From positions 17,413 through 81,412 of the forward strand of contig JAHHHO010000023.1 of the NCBI GenBank assembly GCA_019359315.1: a DNA stretch of 64,000 nucleotides, given 5' to 3'. Numbering within the stretch: position 1 is the first letter of the stretch; every line of letters starts with the position of its first letter. Under the pieces are notes generated by a model. The model did no database searches and was not told where the DNA came from. It was given only the letters and a program-made list of their open reading frames with translations. Below, one piece after another: positions 59,271 through 64,000 of the stretch. This stretch comes from Myxacorys californica WJT36-NPBG1 (GTDB taxonomy: Bacteria > Cyanobacteriota > Cyanobacteriia > Leptolyngbyales > Leptolyngbyaceae). Made by a program: the position numbers and the translations under genes.

Positions 59271-60263
59271 ATGAGAAGTCCTCGTGTTGTCATCGGCTTA
59301 CCCGTTTACAACGGTCAAAACTATCTTCGTCATGCGATCGAGACAATCTTGGCGCAGACGTATACAGATTTTCAATTACTCATCAGCGATAATGCGTCTA
59401 CAGATACGACTGAGGAGATCTGTCGTGAGTATGCGAAGCAAGATAGCCGCATCGTCTATCATCGCCAACAGCACAACATCGGGGGTGGACCTAACTACAA
59501 TTATGTCTTTCAGGCTAGCGATGCTGATTACTTTAAGTGGCAAGCGCACGATGACACACTTGAGCCAGACTATTTGCGGCAGTGTGTAGAGTTGTTAGAT
59601 CAAGACAATTCTCTTGCAATTGCTCACAGTCGATCGCTGGTCATCAACGAGACTGGTCAGTGTATTGGAACCTATGATGGCGAAATTCGGTTAAACGGTG
59701 CAACTCCGTCTGAGCGGTTTTGGAAAATTCTCTGGGCAGGCTACTTTACTGAAGTGTTTGGCCTCATGCGATCGCAGATGGTGAAACGAACTCAGCTACA
59801 GCGTAGCTTTGCAGGGTCAGACCGCAATTTTGTCGCAGACATGCTGTTACAAGGCAATGTGGGTTACGTTGAGAACTACCTATTCTCTCGCCGGGACCAT
59901 GCAGAATGTTATTGCAAACTAAAGGACACCGCAACGAAGTTGGAGTGGTTTGATCCTAAAGTGAAGCGCAGTATGTCGAAGTTCACCGGATTGGTGAAGA
60001 CGAAAACCTACTTAGATGCGATCGCGACTTTTCCGATGTCCCCGATTGAACGCGCTTGCTGTGTGCAGAAACTAGTGGAGTGGAGCCTGCGACGCGGCAT
60101 TGAAAGCATCACAGGTTCAGGAGAGCAATTTGGCGATCGTTTCCGGCAAGAGTTTGCAGCCAGTCGTCAATGGGAATCGGATCTCGATATGGAGCGGGTT
60201 GTGTTGAATACTTCTGGCGGCTTCACTCCCGTTGGCTCAGTGCTCAGTGAAACAGAATCCTAA
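59271..60263 (+). CDS. Glycosyltransferase family 2
   Basis: The product has 330 residues with the GT-A fold: SPRVVIGLPVYNGQNYLRHAIETILAQTYTDFQLLISDNASTD, then DYFKWQAHDDTLEPDYL, where the DD pair stands for the DxD metal motif. The C-terminal part is variable, with many His and Arg. It probably adds one sugar to a surface glycan; the partner gene may be the divergent GT4. ATG 59271 follows AATCATCAGGTGGTTC, with GGTGG as a weak ribosome site. Confidence 0.9.
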   Translation: MRSPRVVIGLPVYNGQNYLRHAIETILAQTYTDFQLLISDNASTDTTEEICREYAKQDSRIVYHRQQHNIGGGPNYNYVFQASDADYFKWQAHDDTLEPDYLRQCVELLDQDNSLAIAHSRSLVINETGQCIGTYDGEIRLNGATPSERFWKILWAGYFTEVFGLMRSQMVKRTQLQRSFAGSDRNFVADMLLQGNVGYVENYLFSRRDHAECYCKLKDTATKLEWFDPKVKRSMSKFTGLVKTKTYLDAIATFPMSPIERACCVQKLVEWSLRRGIESITGSGEQFGDRFRQEFAASRQWESDLDMERVVLNTSGGFTPVGSVLSETES

Positions 60264-60339
60264 CGTTTACTGCTGATCAATTTAGACCCTCATCTCATCA
60301 TCTCCTCATCTCATCATCTAAAGTTGTCTACTCATCTCT

Positions 60340-60370
60340 AACCGCGCTTACCTCATTAAGCGCGGTTTTT
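60340..60370 (+). terminator. Terminator of the GT2 gene
   Basis: AACCGCGCTTA and TAAGCGCGGTT form a perfect stem around a short CCTCAT loop and are followed by TTTTT. A 16-bp CTCATCTCATCATCTC direct repeat precedes it. Confidence 0.9.
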
Positions 60371-60515
60371 CTAGTTAAATCATTTCAACCCCTTGCTTGG
60401 CGTTACTGTGAATAGCAGCTATGGCTGCTTAATGAGAATAATTGCTAAAAATAAACGTCAACGTTATTCTGCTAAAGGGGACATCTTTACTTAAGCCCAC
60501 TGACTCGCGATCGTC

Positions 60516-61523
60516 ATGTTTAATGATAAAAATTCAGAGAAATTTCCTTTAAATCGTCGTCAAGCGCTGAAGTGGGGACTAGTCGCAGGAGTTGGAGCCG
60601 TTGGATCGGCATTGGGAGTTGAAGCACTCAATCGTCGCTCATCGTCTCAAGTCATTATCCCTCCCGTGCAGAATACTTTGTCAAACGCAGCAGTAGCGAA
60701 CCCGTTAGCGGTTTTGCGCGACTTTGACTATGGAACAGTCAAGCAAGAGAATGGACGCACGGTGCGAGAATTTCGGGTTGAAGCGCACACGTCGCCCATT
60801 CAACTCAACAAATCCACTACGTTTATCACCTGGAATCTAAACGGACGAGTTCCAGGACCAACCTTTCGAGCAACCGAGGGCGATCGCATTCGCGTCATTT
60901 TCTATAACCGGGCTGGGCATTCCCACTCACTACATTTTCACGGCGTACATCCCCCTGATATGGATGGGATTAAGCCTGTGCGCAATAATACGGTGATGAT
61001 TTATGAGTTTGATGCAGAGCCGTATGGCGTTCATCTGTATCATTGCCATATTGCGCCTGTGACGAGGCATGTAGGCAAAGGACTCTATGGCATGTTTATT
61101 ATTGACCCGCCAACGCCGCGTCCGCCTGCGGATGAAATGATCATGATTATGGCGGGCTATGACACGAACGAAGATCAGAAAAACGAACTCTACGCAATCA
61201 ATGGCTTGCCCGATTACTACATGAATCACCCGATTCCGATTCAACAAAATCAGTTGATTCGGCTGTATATATTAAACCTAATTGAGTTTGATCCGGTCGT
61301 CACGTTCCATCTACACGCCAACATGTTTAAAGTATTTCGGACAGGACGCACCCTAGAACCAAGCGAAGAAACTGATGTGATCACGATGGGAACCGCAGAG
61401 CGGCACATTTTAGAATTCAGCTTCCGCTATCCTGGCAAATTTATGTTTCATCCGCACCAAGATGCGATCGCAGAAGCAGGGTGTATGGGACTGTTTGAGG
61501 TTGTTGGCAATGATAAAGCTTGA
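60516..61523 (+). CDS. Two-domain multicopper oxidase, Tat-exported (probable ferroxidase)
   Basis: The protein has 335 residues. A Tat signal (NRRQALKWGLVAGVGAVGSALG) precedes two cupredoxin domains. Domain 1 has HSLHFHG (His140, His142) and YHCHIAPVTRHVGKGLYGM (His176, Cys177, His178, His185, Met193), so the type 1 copper is in domain 1. Domain 2 has FHLHANMF (His265, His267) and FHPHQD (His312, His314); its usual cysteine is replaced by Pro313. The eight HxH histidines complete a trinuclear cluster. This is the layout of type-C two-domain oxidases. Next to a lipoprotein and an FTR1 permease, oxidation of Fe(II) is the likely reaction. Confidence 0.9.
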   Translation: MFNDKNSEKFPLNRRQALKWGLVAGVGAVGSALGVEALNRRSSSQVIIPPVQNTLSNAAVANPLAVLRDFDYGTVKQENGRTVREFRVEAHTSPIQLNKSTTFITWNLNGRVPGPTFRATEGDRIRVIFYNRAGHSHSLHFHGVHPPDMDGIKPVRNNTVMIYEFDAEPYGVHLYHCHIAPVTRHVGKGLYGMFIIDPPTPRPPADEMIMIMAGYDTNEDQKNELYAINGLPDYYMNHPIPIQQNQLIRLYILNLIEFDPVVTFHLHANMFKVFRTGRTLEPSEETDVITMGTAERHILEFSFRYPGKFMFHPHQDAIAEAGCMGLFEVVGNDKA

Positions 61524-61697
61524 AGCAGGATGGGACTAACTCAATCAAATTATTGACAATCATTCCTATAAACCATCAGAATACTTGTGACTACTTGATG
61601 AGAAGCCTTTTCAGTAAGTAAATCTTTTTTCAGGTAAAAACATTCATAAGAATCTTGTTCTAACTCTCAAAATCCTGTTCAGTATCACACAATCACC

Positions 61698-62714
61698 ATG
61701 TCTATCCTTCGGTTTATTGGTTATTTCTGCTCAGCGTTGAGCATAGCGATCCTGATTTCTTGTAGCAATCAGACCCCGAACACAACAACCTCGGCTCCAG
61801 CGGCTCAAAGTTCTACCCAAGCAAGTTCAGCGATGAATCACTCGATGAGTGGCGGTAGAAAAATCAACATTAACTCTGCCATTTTGTCAGAACTCGACAA
61901 ATTAGAAGCAAAACTGGGTGTTCCAGCGCTGTCAAACAAGATTCAGGCAAGCCGACCTTATGGCAATGTCGAAGAACTGGTCGCAAAGAATGTTGTCACG
62001 CAGCCGCAGTTCGATCAGATCAAAGACATGGTGACGATCGAAGATATTCAGCTTGAAGGGGAAGCTAAGGATGTTGATTACATGACGAAGCTAGCCTTGA
62101 TGAAAGGTCATTTGATAGTTGCCAAAGAATTGCTAGATCTACAAAAGCCTGATCAGGCTGAACCTCATATTGGGCATCCGGTTGAGGAAATTTACGCGGA
62201 TGTAGAAGACCAACTCAATGAGCGCAAAGTGCAGGCATTTAAAGAGCCTTTGATTGCGCTGCAAGATGAGGTTAAAGCCGGGGCAAAAGATGCAGCCAAA
62301 GTTGGCACGGGCTTCAAGTCTTCCATGCAGTCAGTTGACACCGCGATCGCGGCCCTTCCTGAAACGCAACGCAACTCCCCTAGCTTTGTGCTGAAAACGA
62401 TCAACGGATTGCTAGATACCGCTAACTCCGAGTATGGAGCCGCGATCGCCGATGGCAAAATCTCTCAGTTGATCGAATATCAAGACTCTCGCGGCTTTGT
62501 CACATATGCCAATGAACTCTACGATGGGATCTCGGTTCAAATGGCAAAGGAGCATCAGGATGCTCATAAGGAGATTGAAACCACGATGGCAACCTTGACA
62601 AAGACATGGCCCACGCCAACGGCTCCTGCCGCCCCAGTCAGTACCAGCGATGAGGTTTCCAAGATGGTGAAGACGATCGAAGCGAGTACTCAGAAAGTGA
62701 CAAAGGCCTCGTAA
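61698..62714 (+). CDS. Lipoprotein with helix-hairpin-helix and EfeO-like helical domain
   Basis: The product has 338 residues. Signal peptide SILRFIGYFCSALSIAILISC ends at a lipobox with Cys22. A low-complexity Ser/Thr/Ala segment contains MNHSMSGG, then a helix-hairpin-helix module runs over about 52-112 (KININSAILSELDKLEAKLGVPALSNKI, PYGNVEELV). The long helical part (about 120-300) contains MKGHLIVAKELLDLQ and EPHIGHPVEEIYADVEDQL. The HPVEE stretch recalls the HxxE metal motif of imelysin/EfeO (M75) proteins. It probably binds iron at the membrane and hands it to the permease. This assignment rests on context and motif resemblance. Confidence 0.72.
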   Translation: MSILRFIGYFCSALSIAILISCSNQTPNTTTSAPAAQSSTQASSAMNHSMSGGRKININSAILSELDKLEAKLGVPALSNKIQASRPYGNVEELVAKNVVTQPQFDQIKDMVTIEDIQLEGEAKDVDYMTKLALMKGHLIVAKELLDLQKPDQAEPHIGHPVEEIYADVEDQLNERKVQAFKEPLIALQDEVKAGAKDAAKVGTGFKSSMQSVDTAIAALPETQRNSPSFVLKTINGLLDTANSEYGAAIADGKISQLIEYQDSRGFVTYANELYDGISVQMAKEHQDAHKEIETTMATLTKTWPTPTAPAAPVSTSDEVSKMVKTIEASTQKVTKAS

Positions 62715-62832
62715 CCATTACAACAAATGAGATTTCCGAAGCCGCGTCTATACTAATCGCTGGTTTCGGGAATTCTGATTGCTGCCCTTTTTGAATGCCC
62801 CTCACGTAACCCTCGTATTAACGTACTTCACT

Positions 62833-63816
62833 ATGGATTTTAGTTCAGCGTTACCCACCTTTGTGATTACTTTGCGGGAAGGGGTCGAAGCGGCGTTAGT
62901 CGTCGGAATCGTTCTGGCATATCTCAAAAAAGCGAAACAGCCTCATCTAAACTCCTGGGTTTACGGTGGGATCATCGTTGGACTCATTGCGAGTGCCTTG
63001 GTTGGCGTGTTGTTTGGATGGATGATTCAGAGCTTGGGATCAGCAAATCTTCCCTATGGCTCAGCGCTAGAGCCGCTGCTCGAAGGCGTCTTTAGTCTGC
63101 TTGCGATCGCGATGCTCAGTTGGATGCTGATTTGGATGACCAAGCACGCTCGTAGCCTAAAACAGGAGGTTGAAGGAGCCATTGGCTCAGCGTTGAGTCG
63201 GAATGCTAAAGCAGGCTGGGGCATTTTTGGGCTGATTTTCTTTGCGGTACTGCGAGAAGGATTTGAGACTGTCCTCTTTATTGTGGGCAAGTTTCAGCAA
63301 GGATTGATTCCCGCGATCGGTGCTTTGTCTGGAATCGCCGTATCTGCTGGAATTGGCGTCTTGCTGTTTAAGTGGGGCGTCAAGCTCAATTTGCGAAAAT
63401 TTTTCTTAGTGATGGGCGTGCTGCTGCTGTTGATTGTGTCGGGTCTGGTTGTTACAGCATTGGGACACTTTGACACTGCCCTCAGTACAGTGGCACAAGT
63501 CGATCGGAAATCTCAGTCTTTGTGTTTCTTTTACGAACGGTTTGCCAAACCTCAAGACCGAGATTGCATTCTAGGCCCCATGGTTTGGAACTTTGCAAAA
63601 GTGCTGCCTGACGATCGGTTTCCAGGAGCAATCTTGAGCGCATTGTTTGGCTATACTCAGCGATTGTACGCGGTTCAAGCCATTGCTTATGTCGTTTTTC
63701 TAGTGACGATCGGTAGTATTTATTTTCAAACGCTTTCTGGACGGGCAATCTTCTCTCGCAAAGTCTCTCTTAAGGGAATTGAACCAAATTCCTCTAAATC
63801 TAAACAAACAACATAA
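62833..63816 (+). CDS. FTR1-family high-affinity iron permease (EfeU-like)
   Basis: The protein has 327 residues and seven predicted membrane helices. Two REGxE signatures are present: FVITLREGVEAALVVGIVLAY in helix 1 (Arg15-Glu19) and FAVLREGFETVLFIVG in helix 4, the iron-pathway motifs of FTR1/EfeU. FTR1 permeases take up Fe(III) produced by a coupled oxidase. ATG 62833 gives the conserved N terminus MDFSSALPTFVITLREG; longer upstream readings are rejected. The oxidase and lipoprotein genes lie just upstream in the same direction. Confidence 0.93.
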   Translation: MDFSSALPTFVITLREGVEAALVVGIVLAYLKKAKQPHLNSWVYGGIIVGLIASALVGVLFGWMIQSLGSANLPYGSALEPLLEGVFSLLAIAMLSWMLIWMTKHARSLKQEVEGAIGSALSRNAKAGWGIFGLIFFAVLREGFETVLFIVGKFQQGLIPAIGALSGIAVSAGIGVLLFKWGVKLNLRKFFLVMGVLLLLIVSGLVVTALGHFDTALSTVAQVDRKSQSLCFFYERFAKPQDRDCILGPMVWNFAKVLPDDRFPGAILSALFGYTQRLYAVQAIAYVVFLVTIGSIYFQTLSGRAIFSRKVSLKGIEPNSSKSKQTT

Positions 63817-63847
63817 GCGGGTTAGTGCAGAGAGCAATCCAAAGGAA

Positions 63848-64000
63848 GTGGATTTGCCAAGTTTTGTAAAATTACTAGGTTCTGTTGACCTTTCAGCGAA
63901 GTTCAATCAGCAAGGCTGTGAAATAAACAAAGCTCAGAAAATTCTTGGCGGTCTTCTCGAAGCGAGAAAAGACCCGGCGAAAGTGCTTGAGCTTGTTGAA
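63848..64000 (+). CDS. Start of an unidentified gene (partial at window end)
   Basis: From GTG 63848, preceded by AAAGGAA, one frame is open to the last base of the window (51 codons). It begins VDLPSFVKLLGSVDLSAKFN and ends KDPAKVLELVE, a helical, soluble-looking sequence. I do not recognise it. It starts 32 bases after the FTR1 stop, so it may belong to the same transcript. Confidence 0.55.
   Translation, partial: MDLPSFVKLLGSVDLSAKFNQQGCEINKAQKILGGLLEARKDPAKVLELVE

Overview
The window is typical cyanobacterial chromosome, probably from a filamentous Leptolyngbya-like organism. GCGATCGC (HIP1) octamers are scattered throughout. Several genes belong to cyanobacterial families: the photosystem II S4-domain protein, DUF4079, DUF5340, the atp beta-epsilon pair standing apart from the other ATP synthase genes, a type IV pilus PilT, and HepC/HepA-type polysaccharide proteins. 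The genus is an inference. There is no rRNA, no CRISPR array and no intact transposon. I see one tRNA gene, tRNA-Ser(CGA).

Layout. 1-3.3 kb: the tail of an unknown gene, a CHAT-protease/AAA-like protein, a relic of an AAA-WD40 protein and a GH25 lysozyme. 3.4-11.5 kb: a B12-radical SAM protein, a GH65 phosphorylase, the S4 protein, a Uma2 nuclease-like gene with an in-frame tandem duplication directly upstream of glyQ, a glycine-rich small membrane protein and DUF4079. 11.6-17.8 kb: comEC, tRNA-Ser, several small genes including a 36-codon lysine-rich one, a cold-shock-type RRM protein, fasciclin and a zinc metallopeptidase. 17.9-20.9 kb: an accessory, defence-like patch with a 21-bp tandem repeat, a NACHT NTPase whose 3' part is AT-rich, and hicBA. 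21-23.1 kb: a sugar symporter and a phosphoribosyltransferase.

23.9-37.8 kb is an exopolysaccharide cluster: a GT4, a Wzc-like tyrosine autokinase, a HepC-like priming transferase, a HepA-like ABC exporter, three overlapping GT4 genes, an O-antigen-ligase/polymerase-like protein, a methyltransferase and a membrane protein. The proteins cover priming, chain assembly, export, polymerisation and chain-length control. Large AT-rich gaps carry a recurring CCCTCTATA-type motif. A second small glycosyltransferase pair lies at 57.1-60.3 kb.

38-56.7 kb is mostly housekeeping: an aminotransferase, a coiled-coil protein, trpC, lpdA, an RNA methyltransferase, a decayed solute-binding/histidine-kinase gene, pgk, a universal stress protein, a NERD protein, the YlqF GTPase, ispG, a C-terminal processing protease, pilT and ATP synthase epsilon and beta.

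60.5-63.8 kb holds the most interesting system. It is a two-domain multicopper oxidase with a Tat signal, a lipoprotein with a helix-hairpin-helix and an EfeO-like helical region, and an FTR1-family iron permease. Together they look like a bacterial ferroxidase-permease iron uptake module in which the parts of EfeO are split between two proteins.
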